From UBA4644 sp964541085 (GTDB lineage: Bacteria; Bacillota; Clostridia; Oscillospirales; Butyricicoccaceae), in the NCBI GenBank assembly GCA_964541085.1, contig CAZIPA010000047.1, forward strand, positions 1 through 11,782: a DNA stretch of 11,782 nucleotides. Reading direction: 5' to 3'. A model generated the notes under the pieces. The model was not told where the DNA came from and made no database searches. It saw only the letters and a program-made list of their open reading frames with translations. Below, one piece after another: positions 1 through 6,864 of this stretch (within the stretch, counting starts at the first letter, position 1; each line of letters starts with the position of its first letter). A program made the translations under genes and the position numbers.

Positions 1-198
1 GCCGCTATGGCCAAGCTGTTTGCCGCTGAGGCCGCTTCTGATGTGACCCGCCGCGCTGTCCAGCTGTTTGGCGGCTACGGCTACACCCGTGAATATCCCG
101 TGGAGCGCATGATGCGCGACGCGAAGATCACCGAAATCTACGAAGGTACTTCCGAGGTCCAGAGAATGGTCATCGCCAGCAACCTTGGTGTGAAATAA
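1..198 (+). CDS. bcd: Butyryl-CoA (short-chain acyl-CoA) dehydrogenase, C-terminal fragment
   Basis: Only the last 65 codons are in the window; the reading frame is open from base 1, so the 5' end lies upstream. The visible peptide carries the acyl-CoA dehydrogenase C-terminal signature: QLFGGYGYTREYPVER, then RDAKITEIYEGTSEVQ. In the short-chain members the Glu of the YEGT motif is the catalytic base that handles the alpha proton of the acyl-CoA, and the surrounding residues contact FAD. The enzyme reduces crotonyl-CoA to butyryl-CoA in the cytoplasm. It is followed 18 bp later by etfB and then etfA, its electron-transfer partner, which is the usual clostridial order and supports the butyryl-CoA assignment over other acyl-CoA dehydrogenases. 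Substrate specificity cannot be proven from this fragment. Confidence 0.9.
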   Translation, partial: AAMAKLFAAEAASDVTRRAVQLFGGYGYTREYPVERMMRDAKITEIYEGTSEVQRMVIASNLGVK

Positions 199-216
199 GC
201 AGGAGGTAAGGTAACT

Positions 217-1017
217 ATGAAAATCATTGTTTGTGTCAAGCAGGTCCCGGATACCTCCGGTAAGGTCGCTGTGAATCCCGACGGTACTCTGAACCGTGCA
301 TCCATGCAGGCTATCACCAACCCCGACGACAAGAACGCCGTGGAAGCCGCTCTGAAGCTGAAAGAGCAGACCGGCTGCAAGGTGGTCGTGGCCTCCATGG
401 GCCCCCCGCCCGCAGAAGCCATGCTGCGTGAGCTGATCGCCATGGGCTGCGATGAAGGCATTCTGGTGTCCGGCCGTGAGTTCGGCGGCTCCGATACCTT
501 CGCTACCTCTCAGATTCTGGCCGCCGCGATCGACGAGCTGGGCGTGGAAGAGGATGATATCGTTTTGTGCGGCCGTCAGGCCATCGACGGCGATACCGCT
601 CAGGTTGGTCCCCAGATCGCTGAGAAGCTGAATCTGCCCCAGATCACCTACGCTGCCGACATCCAGCTGGAGGGCAAGACCCTCACCGTCAAGCGTATGC
701 TGGAAGACGGCTATATGACCGTTCAGGTGCAGACTCCCTGCATGATCACCTGCATCAAGGAACTGAACACCCCGCGCTATATGAGCGTCGGCGGCATTAT
801 GGAAGCTTACGACAAGCCCGTGGAAATCTACGATTTCCCCAAGCTGAAGGATAACCCCCTGATCGAGCTGGACAGCATCGGTCTGAAGGGCTCCCCCACC
901 AACATCCTGACCTCCTTTACGCCTCCTCAGAAGGGCGCTGGCATGATGCTGGAAGGCGCTGACAGAGCAACCTGCGAAAAGCTGGCCGGTATTCTGGCCG
1001 CCAAGCACATCATCTGA
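217..1017 (+). CDS. etfB: Electron transfer flavoprotein, beta subunit
   Basis: A 266-residue EtfB, the usual length for the family. The start is set by a strong AGGAGG site 9-14 bases ahead of the ATG. The N-terminus MKIIVCVKQVPDT and the segment NPDDKNAVEAAL near residue 36 are typical of clostridial EtfB. The conserved nucleotide-binding segment GRQAIDGDTAQVGPQIAE lies near residue 125. With EtfA and Bcd the family forms a complex that takes electrons from NADH. In clostridial and Acidaminococcus versions it bifurcates them, one to crotonyl-CoA through Bcd and one to ferredoxin. Bifurcation is inferred from the operon partner and family resemblance, not shown by a residue. The gene is 19 bp from etfA and probably cotranscribed with bcd. 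Codon usage is of the highly expressed type. Confidence 0.96.
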   Translation: MKIIVCVKQVPDTSGKVAVNPDGTLNRASMQAITNPDDKNAVEAALKLKEQTGCKVVVASMGPPPAEAMLRELIAMGCDEGILVSGREFGGSDTFATSQILAAAIDELGVEEDDIVLCGRQAIDGDTAQVGPQIAEKLNLPQITYAADIQLEGKTLTVKRMLEDGYMTVQVQTPCMITCIKELNTPRYMSVGGIMEAYDKPVEIYDFPKLKDNPLIELDSIGLKGSPTNILTSFTPPQKGAGMMLEGADRATCEKLAGILAAKHII

Positions 1018-1036
1018 TTGAAAGGAGATTATAAGA

Positions 1037-2167
1037 ATGGTTGAGTTTAAGAATACCGTCCTGGAAGACTTCAAGGATGTTTGGGTATTTTGTGAGCAGC
1101 GTCAGGGAAAGCTGATGCCCACGGACTTTGAGCTGATCTCCGAAGGCCGCAAGCTGGCCGACGAGCTGGGCGTGAAGCTGTGCGGTCTGCTGCTGGGCGA
1201 TCAGGTGGAGGGCCTGGCTGCTGAGCTGGCCGGCTACGGCGCTGACGAGATCATCGTCTGCGATCATCCCCTGCTGAAGGATTACACCACCGACGCTTAT
1301 GCCAAGGTCATCTGCGACATGGTGGTGGAGCGCAAGCCCGAGGCTCTGCTGGTGGGCGCCACCAACATCGGCCGTGACCTGGCTCCCCGCTGCGCAGCCC
1401 GTCTGCACACCGGTCTGTGCGCCGACTGCACCCATCTGGATGTGGATCTGGGCATTTATCAGAGCTTCCTGCACGAAGCTTCCACGCTGACCGACGACAA
1501 GATCGCCGCTACCAAGAGCGCTCTGGTTCTGGGCCAGCCCCACGATGTGTCCCGAGACCTGAAGATGACCCGTCCTGCTTTCGGCGGCCATCTGATGGCT
1601 TCCATCATCTGCCCCCGCTTCCGTCCCTGCATGGCTACTGTCCGTCCCGGCGTTATGAAGAAGGCTGCCTTTGATGCCAACCGCCAGTTCGTTCTGAGCA
1701 AGCCCGAGGTCCATCTGACCGAGGCCGATGTGAAGACCAAGGTTCTGGAAGTTGTCAAGGAGTCCCGCAAGCTGGTTGACCTGACCGGTGCCGAAGTGAT
1801 CGTCTCCGTGGGCCGCGGCATTTCCAAGGATGTGGAAGGCGGCAAGAAGCTGGCTGAAGAGCTGGCCGAGGTTCTGCACGGTGTCGTGGGCTCTTCCCGT
1901 GCCTGCGTGGATGCCGGCTGGATCACCGCCGACCATCAGGTTGGCCAGACTGGTAAGACCGTCCGCCCCAGAATCTACATTGCTCTGGGTATCTCCGGTG
2001 CTATCCAGCACAAGGCCGGTATGTCCGATTCTGAGTGCATCATCGCCGTCAACAAGAACGACAGCGCTCCCATCTTCGAAATCGCCGACTACGGCATCGT
2101 GGGCGACCTGTTCAAGGTCACTCCGCTGCTGATCGAAGAGTTCAAGAAGGCCATCGCCAACAAATAA
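1037..2167 (+). CDS. etfA: Electron transfer flavoprotein, alpha subunit
   Basis: 376 residues, starting after an AAAGGAGAT ribosome site at about 1021-1030. The N-terminal half is the EtfA/B-type alpha/beta domain, with GATNIGRDLAPR near residue 107. The C-terminal FAD domain runs from about residue 250 to the end and shows VGRGIS near 258, GSSRACVDAGW near 285, QVGQTGKTVRPRIYIALGIS near 301 and IADYGIVGDLF near 349. These are the diagnostic FAD-binding segments of the family. It pairs with EtfB to shuttle electrons between NADH, ferredoxin and Bcd. The protein looks somewhat longer than many clostridial EtfA because of extra sequence at about residues 138-173, between the ADCTHLD and KMTRPAFGG motifs. 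It is the last gene before a GC-rich hairpin, so it probably ends the bcd-etf transcript. The very long open frame on its opposite strand is a codon-bias shadow. Confidence 0.97.
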   Translation: MVEFKNTVLEDFKDVWVFCEQRQGKLMPTDFELISEGRKLADELGVKLCGLLLGDQVEGLAAELAGYGADEIIVCDHPLLKDYTTDAYAKVICDMVVERKPEALLVGATNIGRDLAPRCAARLHTGLCADCTHLDVDLGIYQSFLHEASTLTDDKIAATKSALVLGQPHDVSRDLKMTRPAFGGHLMASIICPRFRPCMATVRPGVMKKAAFDANRQFVLSKPEVHLTEADVKTKVLEVVKESRKLVDLTGAEVIVSVGRGISKDVEGGKKLAEELAEVLHGVVGSSRACVDAGWITADHQVGQTGKTVRPRIYIALGISGAIQHKAGMSDSECIIAVNKNDSAPIFEIADYGIVGDLFKVTPLLIEEFKKAIANK

Positions 2168-2184
2168 GCGAAACGCATCCAATC

Positions 2185-2208
2185 CGGGGAGCCTGAACAG
2201 GCTCCCCG
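2185..2208 (+). terminator. GC-rich hairpin after etfA
   Basis: Perfect inverted repeat CGGGGAGCCT / AGGCTCCCCG (2185-2194 with 2199-2208) around a GAAC loop, 17 bases after the etfA stop. Only a weak T-rich tail follows (GTTGCTG), so termination may be partial or the hairpin may mainly protect the mRNA 3' end. No promoter is visible between it and the next gene, which suggests some read-through. Confidence 0.6.
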
Positions 2209-2231
2209 TTGCTGTAACAGAAGGAGAAATT

Positions 2232-3143
2232 ATGATTCGTCCGAAATCTCTTCAGCCCGGCAATCGTCTGGCTGTTCTCTGCGGCTCCAGCCCCACCTCG
2301 GTTGCCCAGGCAGATCTGGAGGCCGCCGTCCGGGCCATGGGTCTGGAACCGGTTATCTATCCCAGCGCCATGGCAAAGCATGGCTATCTTTCCGGCACCG
2401 ATGCCGTCCGTGCCGCCGATATCAACGCGGCCTTTGCCGATGACAGCATTCAGGGTATCGTCACCACCCGGGGCGGCTATGGCTTCCATCGCATTCTGCC
2501 CCTGCTGGATTGGGATACCATCCGTCAGCATCCGAAGTTTTTCGGCGGCTACAGCGATGTGACCGCCATGCTGACGGCGCTGAATCAGATCTGCGGTCAG
2601 GAAGCATATCATATGCCCATGGTGGGTGCGTGGAGCGGCGAAGGACTGGATGATTACAGCCTTTCCTTTGTCAAGGCCATGCTGTTCGGCAAGCCCATCG
2701 AATATCGGGATCCCGAGGGCTTTTCCATGCGCTGCCTCCATACCGGAACGGCGGAGGGCCGTCTGTGCGGCGGCAACCTGTCGCTGATTACCGCATCCAT
2801 CGGTACGCCCTATGAGCTGGACACCCGGGGAAAGCTGCTGTTCATTGAAGAGGTGGGAGAGCCGCCCTATAAGGTGGACGGTATGCTGACCCATCTGCGC
2901 AACAGCGGAAAGCTGCAGCAGGCCGCCGGCATTATTCTGGGCTCCTTCACCCGCTGCGAGGAGGAGGGCGAGCCCAAAACCGGCCTGACGCTGGAGCAGG
3001 TGTTTGAGGAGCTGATCGTTCCCGCCGGAAGACCGGTGATCGCCGGTGTGGAATGCGGCCACGGCAAAATCAGTATGTCCCTGCCCATGGGACGGCTGTT
3101 CCGCATGAACGCGGATGCCTGTACACTGGAGCCGCTGGAATAA
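2232..3143 (+). CDS. LD-carboxypeptidase, peptidase family S66 (LdcA/MccF type)
   Basis: 303 residues, the usual length for family S66; an AAGGAGAA site precedes the ATG. S66 enzymes use a Ser-Glu-His triad. Here the nucleophile is expected at Ser108 in FFGGYSDVT, the Glu at 206/207 in LLFIEEVGEPPYKVDG, and the His at 277 in GVECGHGK. TTRGGYG near residue 78 and EGRLCGGNLSL near 175 are further family motifs. There is no signal peptide, so it acts in the cytoplasm. Family members either remove the terminal D-alanine from recycled muropeptide tetrapeptides (LdcA) or cleave peptidyl-nucleotide antibiotics of the microcin C type (MccF); sequence alone does not separate the two. It stands alone between the etf operon and the hairpin-rich element, converging on the acetyltransferase at 3538-4020. 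Confidence 0.93.
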   Translation: MIRPKSLQPGNRLAVLCGSSPTSVAQADLEAAVRAMGLEPVIYPSAMAKHGYLSGTDAVRAADINAAFADDSIQGIVTTRGGYGFHRILPLLDWDTIRQHPKFFGGYSDVTAMLTALNQICGQEAYHMPMVGAWSGEGLDDYSLSFVKAMLFGKPIEYRDPEGFSMRCLHTGTAEGRLCGGNLSLITASIGTPYELDTRGKLLFIEEVGEPPYKVDGMLTHLRNSGKLQQAAGIILGSFTRCEEEGEPKTGLTLEQVFEELIVPAGRPVIAGVECGHGKISMSLPMGRLFRMNADACTLEPLE

Positions 3144-3153
3144 ACAAAAGGAA

Positions 3154-3184
3154 AACCGCCTGAGAAGCAGTTTCTCAGGCGGCA
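3154..3184. repeat. 31-nt hairpin repeat, copy 1
   Basis: CCGCCTGAGAA (3156-3166) pairs with TTCTCAGGCGG (3172-3182) around the loop GCAGT, an 11-bp perfect stem. The 31 bases 3154-3184 are identical to 3486-3516. On the plus strand no T-run follows. On the minus strand the stem is followed by TTTTCCTTTT, so as an intrinsic terminator this copy is oriented to stop leftward transcription. Confidence 0.9.
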
Positions 3185-3485
3185 CAGCGTGTCAAAAAAC
3201 ACAGGATAGGACTACGCCCTAAAAATTGTTTTTGCCTGCAATCTATGTGATTGTAGGTAAAAACACCGTAACCCGCCAGGTTTTCCTGCTTGCGCAGCAA
3301 GCCCCGCCGACGAGTGTCGGCGTTATGCCGCAGGGAGCCGCAGCAGTGCGGCGACCGAGGCGGTTAAATGGAAAGGGGCCCCCGCAAAATCGAAGATTTT
3401 GTGGGGAGAAAATCGGCGAAACCGGCCCGCAGGCCGGATCCAAACTGTCGAAGAAAACCCAGCGAAGCGGTTTTCTGACAGTCTC
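3185..3485 (+). repeat. Hairpin-dense non-coding element between the two repeats
   Basis: 301 bases with no convincing gene. It contains in series: a 15-bp stem 3230-3244/3249-3263 with two G-U pairs; a multibranch region closed by TAACCCGCC (3269-3277) against GGCGGTTA (3359-3366) with one bulged C, holding three hairpins (GCTTGC/GCAAGC 3288-3302, GCCGAC/GTCGGC 3306-3321, CCGCA/TGCGG 3338-3351); a 12-bp stem 3380-3391/3395-3406 with one G-U; CCGGCC/GGCCGG 3422-3437; and a long stem 3444-3459/3469-3482 with a 2-nt bulge. The wobble pairs are G-U on the plus strand and would be A-C mismatches on the minus strand, which favours a plus-strand RNA. It may be a REP/MITE-like family or a structured 3'-UTR. 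A plus-strand open frame at 3226-3495 is low-complexity and without a ribosome site, so it was not called. Confidence 0.6.
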
Positions 3486-3516
3486 AACCGCCTGAGAAGC
3501 AGTTTCTCAGGCGGCA
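3486..3516. repeat. 31-nt hairpin repeat, copy 2
   Basis: Identical to 3154-3184. The stem is 3488-3498/3504-3514. On the plus strand it is followed by CATTTCTGTTTTT, so this copy can act as an intrinsic terminator for rightward transcription coming through the element. On the minus strand, downstream of the acetyltransferase gene, no T-run follows it. Confidence 0.88.
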
Positions 3517-3537
3517 TTTCTGTTTTTGGGGAGACGG

Positions 3538-4020
3538 TCAGAAGGTCAGGCGCATCTGATACCACACGGCGCCACCGTGATTGGAGCAGGAGAGACCTTC
3601 ACTGACAAAGCCGAACTTTGCGTAATAATGCACCAGCCGATCCTTGCAGGTGAGCACCAGTCCCTTTCGCCCCTGTGCGCGGCTGTCCTCAATGGCCTGC
3701 CGGAGAAGCTGTCCGGCCAGACCCTGCTTTTGCCGCTGGGGATGGGTACAGACGCTGAAGATCATCTGCCAGGCACCATCCTCCCGGTGCAGACCGGCAT
3801 CATCAAACATGATATCTTCCAGATCCGGGGCCTCTGTGACCATACCGTTGACCATGCTTACCAGCTGTTCCCCGTCAAAAAGCAGCCAGAAATGCTCCGG
3901 AAAGGCGGCAATGCGGGCCCGGATGGATTCTTTGGAAGCGGCTTCCGCCGGAGGAAAACAGGCACTCTCCAGTGCGGCGGCGGCATCCAGATCGGCAAGG
4001 GTAGCGTGACGAAGCTCCAT
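3538..4020 (-). CDS. GNAT-family N-acetyltransferase (AANAT-like)
   Basis: 160 residues, a complete single GNAT domain. The minus-strand start is supported by GGAGGT (4029-4034) 8 bases ahead of the ATG. The acetyl-CoA-binding motif A is at residues 90-110 (VCTHPQRQKQGLAGQLL), preceded by the strand 4 sequence IFSV. Motif B follows with LTCKDRLVHYYAKFGF near residue 123, and the tail has GGAVWYQM. That combination resembles the arylalkylamine/serotonin N-acetyltransferase-like branch, but the acceptor substrate cannot be read from sequence. It is a cytoplasmic enzyme transferring acetyl from acetyl-CoA to an amine. It is divergent from the operon starting at 4137 and converges on the S66 peptidase across the hairpin element. 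Confidence 0.88.
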   Translation of the reverse strand: MELRHATLADLDAAAALESACFPPAEAASKESIRARIAAFPEHFWLLFDGEQLVSMVNGMVTEAPDLEDIMFDDAGLHREDGAWQMIFSVCTHPQRQKQGLAGQLLRQAIEDSRAQGRKGLVLTCKDRLVHYYAKFGFVSEGLSCSNHGGAVWYQMRLTF

Positions 4021-4087
4021 AAATCATAACCTCCATGCTCCTGCCGCAGAAAAGTGTCAATGCACTCTGTTCAGCGGCGAACTTTTG

Positions 4088-4096
4088 TGATATACT
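4088..4096 (+). promoter_or_regulatory. Extended -10 promoter for the 4137-6678 operon
   Basis: TGATATACT is an extended -10 (TG-A-TATACT) about 40 bases before the acetyltransferase ATG. The -35 at the right distance (4068-4073, TGTTCA) is weak, which fits an extended -10 promoter. It abuts the opposite-facing promoter at 4098-4106. Confidence 0.6.
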
Positions 4097-4097
4097 G

Positions 4098-4106
4098 ATT
4101 ATAACA
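4098..4106 (-). promoter_or_regulatory. Extended -10 promoter for the minus-strand acetyltransferase
   Basis: Read on the minus strand this is TGTTATAAT, a perfect extended -10, about 78 bases from the minus-strand ATG at 4020. No good -35 is visible at 17 bp (TTTCCT). It lies only 1 bp from the plus-strand -10, so the two polymerases could not occupy both sites at once. Confidence 0.55.
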
Positions 4107-4136
4107 TAATCCGGCAGGAAAGGAAAGAGGAAACCC

Positions 4137-4679
4137 ATGAAACCGATTTTGATTCAGACTGCCCGGCTGCGCATCGCAGAATGGAAGCCATCCATGGCGG
4201 CGGCGCTGAGCCGAATCTCACAGGATCGGGAAAACCGCCGTTTTTTGCCGGATGAGGTCTTTGAAACCCCGAAGCAGGCGCTGGAGGCCATACAAAGGCT
4301 GCTGCGCTGCCGGGAAACGGGCAAGGGTGCCCAGGTGCTGCCGGTGCTGCTGCCGGAGGGAACACTCATCGGTCATGTGGAGGTTGCGCCGCTGGAGGAT
4401 GCCCGCTGGGAGGCGGGCTATCACATCGGAGCTCTCTGGCGGGGACAGGGCTACGCTGCCGAAGCGCTGGAGGCGTTTCTGCCGGTGATTTTGCCGGAGC
4501 TGGGCCTGACACACTGCTGGGGCATCTGTGCGGAGAAAAACCGGGCCTCCCGCCGGGTGCTGGAGCGCTGCGGATTTCAGCCTGCGGAGGAGAAAGAGAC
4601 CCGGGCCCATGGCCGTCCGGCGGTAATGCTCCGCTACAGCTATACCCTGCCCGAAGCCGAAACACAGAAGGAGTCATGA
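4137..4679 (+). CDS. GNAT-family acetyltransferase, RimJ/RimL-like
   Basis: 180 residues, first gene of a four-gene plus-strand operon. The ATG follows an AAAGGAAAGAGG purine-rich ribosome site. The protein opens with IQTARLRIAEWKPS, the typical beginning of the RimJ/RimL-type branch (ETERLxLRxW). The acetyl-CoA loop is WRGQGYAAEAL near residue 101, followed by AEKNRASRRVLERCGF near residue 132, the usual motif B of this branch. The expected activity is acetylation of a protein N-terminus or of a small amine, with acetyl-CoA as donor, in the cytoplasm. The substrate is not predictable. The stop codon overlaps the next reading frame (ATGA at 4676-4679), so translation is probably coupled. Confidence 0.9.
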   Translation: MKPILIQTARLRIAEWKPSMAAALSRISQDRENRRFLPDEVFETPKQALEAIQRLLRCRETGKGAQVLPVLLPEGTLIGHVEVAPLEDARWEAGYHIGALWRGQGYAAEALEAFLPVILPELGLTHCWGICAEKNRASRRVLERCGFQPAEEKETRAHGRPAVMLRYSYTLPEAETQKES

Positions 4680-4681
4680 AT

Positions 4682-5551
4682 ATGCGATACAAAGGAAGCG
4701 TTTACCGTCCCCCCTCGGAGGCACGAAGCCTGATTGTACAGGTGACTTATGGATGCAGCCACAATACCTGCGCCTTTTGCAGTATGTACAAGGCAAAACG
4801 GTTTGCCCTGCGGCCCATGGAAGAGATTCTGGAGGATTTTCAGCTGGCCCGGCAGCAATATTCCCGGGTGGGGCGCATTTTTCTGGCGGACGGAGACGCA
4901 CTGATTCGTCCTGCCGCCGATCTGGAGCGGATTCTGGACACCGTTGCGGCGCTGTTTCCCGAGTGCGAGCGGGTCACCTGCTACGCCTCTCCGGGCAGCA
5001 TCCAAAAGCGCACCCCGGAGGAGCTTGTGCGTCTGCGGGAGAAAAATCTCACCATGGTATATATGGGACTGGAGTCCGGCTGTGATGCGGTGCTGAAGCA
5101 GATGCGCAAGGGCCACACCGCCGCGGAGATCGTGGCCGCAGGACAAAAGGTGCGTCAGGCGGGCATCGCCCTGTCGGTGACGGCCATTTCCGGTCTGGGC
5201 GGCGAAACACTCTGGCGGGAGCACGCCACCGATACCGCCGCAGCCTTCAGCGCCATGAAGCCGGACTATATCGGTCTGCTGACCCTGATGGTGGAGCCGG
5301 GAACACCTCTTTATGACTGGGTGGAGCAGGGAAGCTTTGTCCTGCCGGACAGCCACAGGATTTTGGAGGAAACGGCGCTGATGCTGGAAGGACTGGACGC
5401 ACCGGGCTGCGTTTTCCGGATGAATCACGCCTCCAATTATCTGAATCTGCGGGGCACGCTGAATCAGGATCGGGAGCTGATGCTGAACCAGCTGAAGCAG
5501 GCGCTGCAGGGCTATACCCAGCTGAAGCCGGAATACTGGCGGGCACTATAA
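4682..5551 (+). CDS. Radical SAM protein (Elp3/B12-independent type), function unknown
   Basis: The ATG at 4682 is chosen over the one at 4676 because AAGGAG (4668-4673) lies 8 bases from 4682 but only 2 from 4676. 289 residues result (291 from the upstream start). The cluster motif is CSHNTCAFC near residue 24, spaced CX4CX2C rather than the textbook CX3CX2C; as I recall, this spacing occurs in a group of uncharacterised Elp3-fold radical SAM proteins with GCSHNxCxFC. It would bind a 4Fe-4S cluster and cleave S-adenosylmethionine. Further conserved segments are LADGDAL, VYMGLESGCDAVLKQMRKG and a GLGGE turn. No extra Fe-S or cobalamin domain is seen. It is in an operon with an HD nucleotidase and an acetyltransferase; the substrate is unknown. 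Confidence 0.88.
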   Translation: MRYKGSVYRPPSEARSLIVQVTYGCSHNTCAFCSMYKAKRFALRPMEEILEDFQLARQQYSRVGRIFLADGDALIRPAADLERILDTVAALFPECERVTCYASPGSIQKRTPEELVRLREKNLTMVYMGLESGCDAVLKQMRKGHTAAEIVAAGQKVRQAGIALSVTAISGLGGETLWREHATDTAAAFSAMKPDYIGLLTLMVEPGTPLYDWVEQGSFVLPDSHRILEETALMLEGLDAPGCVFRMNHASNYLNLRGTLNQDRELMLNQLKQALQGYTQLKPEYWRAL

Positions 5552-5572
5552 AAGGCGGAGGGGAGAGAAGTT

Positions 5573-6169
5573 ATGCGCAAAAACGGTTTTTTTGCCATGA
5601 TGACGCGAATGCGCAACATTGCCCGCTGGGGTCTGATGCGCAACAGCATTCAGGAAAATCTGGCGGAGCACAGCTTTGATACGGCGGTGACGGCCCACGC
5701 TCTGGCGCTGATTGGCCGGGAACAGTTTGGCCGGGACATTGACCCGGGAAAAATCGCGGCGGCGGCGCTGTTCCACGACGCACCGGAGATCATCACCGGC
5801 GATCTGCCCACACCGGTCAAATACAACAATCCGGAAATCTGTACCGCCTACAAATCCATCGAGCACGCAGCGGCGGACAGTCTGCTGCGGATGCTGCCGG
5901 ACAGTCTGCGGCCCCATTATCGTCTGCTGATGGAAATGGAGGAGGACGACCCGGAAACCTATCGCTATGTGAAGGCGGCGGACAAAATCAGCGCCTATAT
6001 CAAATGTGTGGAGGAGCTGCGCAGCGGCAACGATGAGTTCCGCCGGGCGGCGGCCCAGACCCGGCAGGCCATCCGTGAGATGCACTTTCCGGAGGCGGAT
6101 TATTATATGGAGCAGTTCGGCCCGGCTTTCGCGCTGAATCTGGATGAATTACAGGAGGAAGAAGTATGA
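5573..6169 (+). CDS. yfbR: HD-domain 5'-deoxynucleotidase, YfbR-like
   Basis: 198 residues after a GGAGGGGAG ribosome site. It aligns with E. coli YfbR along its whole length, from recall of that sequence and with essentially unchanged numbering. The metal ligands are His33 in ENLAEHS, His68-Asp69 in FHDAPE and Asp137 in KAADK. Glu72 and Asp77 (GDLPTPVKY) and Arg18-Trp19 (ARWGLMRN), which in YfbR shape catalysis and the preference for deoxyribose, are all present. YCVEELRSGNDEF-type helix residues near 144-155 also match. The enzyme dephosphorylates deoxynucleoside 5'-monophosphates in the cytoplasm and helps balance dNTP pools. It overlaps the next gene by ATGA (6166-6169) and is 21 bp after the radical SAM gene. 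Confidence 0.94.
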   Translation: MRKNGFFAMMTRMRNIARWGLMRNSIQENLAEHSFDTAVTAHALALIGREQFGRDIDPGKIAAAALFHDAPEIITGDLPTPVKYNNPEICTAYKSIEHAAADSLLRMLPDSLRPHYRLLMEMEEDDPETYRYVKAADKISAYIKCVEELRSGNDEFRRAAAQTRQAIREMHFPEADYYMEQFGPAFALNLDELQEEEV

Positions 6170-6678
6170 CGACCTTTGATTATGTTCTGTTGGCAGCCTG
6201 CATCTGTCTGTTTGCCAGCCAGCTTTCCACCATGATCCGGCTGTACCGGACGGCGGTTGTGCGGGGTAAAGGGGCAAACAAGCTGGTGGTGAGCCTGTTT
6301 GTGCTGGTGCTGCTGGTGATTGTGTTCTGGCGGGCGGAGGATATCCAGCATCGCTGGCCCATTCTCACGGCTATCAGCGCAGTGTGCCTGATGTTCATTT
6401 TTTCCGGCACGGCAGTGTCCCGGGAGGGCGTGTTTTACAGCGGACGCTTTATGGCCTTTGACCGGGCGGAATATTACATTCTGGAGCATCCGGAGGGAGA
6501 TACGCCGGTGCTGCGGGTTTCCCGCACCACAAAGGAGGCTATCATCCAGCTGAAAAAGGAGGATCTGCCCCAGATTATGGCGATTCTGGAGGATAAAAAG
6601 GTGCCCACCCGTGCGGAATACGCCAAAAAGCTGGAGAAGCGCGTCCAGCAGCATCAGGACAGAAAAAAGAAGAAATAA
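6166..6678 (+). CDS. Small membrane protein with cytoplasmic tail, unknown function
   Basis: 170 residues. The start overlaps the yfbR stop (ATGA) and follows ACAGGAGGAAG. There are three likely membrane helices, at about residues 5-22, 40-56 and 64-82. After them comes a soluble domain (EGVFYSGRFMAFDRAEYYILEH, given here only as position 86-107, then RVSRTTKEAIIQLKKEDLP near 117-135). The C-terminus is strongly basic and coiled, ending in KKKK. The helices-plus-small-beta-domain layout resembles the uncharacterised DUF5673-like or bacterial PH-like membrane proteins, but I cannot assign a family with confidence. It is the last gene of the operon, followed by a hairpin. Confidence 0.8.
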   Translation: MTTFDYVLLAACICLFASQLSTMIRLYRTAVVRGKGANKLVVSLFVLVLLVIVFWRAEDIQHRWPILTAISAVCLMFIFSGTAVSREGVFYSGRFMAFDRAEYYILEHPEGDTPVLRVSRTTKEAIIQLKKEDLPQIMAILEDKKVPTRAEYAKKLEKRVQQHQDRKKKK

Positions 6679-6687
6679 TACCCTTTT

Positions 6688-6721
6688 GAAACTGCTTTCG
6701 GATGAAAACGAAGGCAGTTTC
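6688..6721 (+). terminator. Hairpin terminator after the operon
   Basis: GAAACTGCTTTCG (6688-6700) pairs with CGAAGGCAGTTTC (6709-6721), a 13-bp stem with one G-U pair. It begins 9 bases after the stop codon. The plus-strand tail (CCATTCTTGTGT) is only moderately T-rich; on the minus strand AAAAGGG follows. Confidence 0.7.
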
Positions 6722-6769
6722 CCATTCTTGTGTCAATATTACACTTATGTTACATCCGGGGCAAAACCG

Positions 6770-6798
6770 TTGACTTTTTTTCGTTGGTCGATTAAGAT
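6770..6798 (+). promoter_or_regulatory. Promoter of the SLH-protein gene
   Basis: TTGACT (6770-6775), 17-bp spacer beginning with a T7 tract, TAAGAT (6793-6798). The start of transcription is expected near 6805, giving a leader of about 100 bases. Confidence 0.7.
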
Positions 6799-6864
6799 AG
6801 CTTCAGGATAACGAAAACAGGGCGAATTCTTCGAAACCGGCAGAGCATGGCCGGGGATGAAGAG

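Noticed and set aside
1010..2182. 390-codon open frame opposite etfA
   Set aside because: Same codon-bias effect over a clearly real, conserved etfA; the product is low-complexity in Gly, Ala, Gln and His.
3185..3485. Small group II intron next to a terminator hairpin
   Set aside because: Group IIC introns do target terminators, but no GTGCG-type 5' end or domain V signature is visible and there is no reverse transcriptase.
3226..3495. 89-codon open frame inside the hairpin element
   Set aside because: It has no ribosome site, its composition follows the inverted repeats, and it ends inside the repeat hairpin.
3154..3516. CRISPR-like array from the two 31-nt repeats
   Set aside because: Only two copies, separated by 301 bases of structured sequence; no spacer periodicity and no cas genes.
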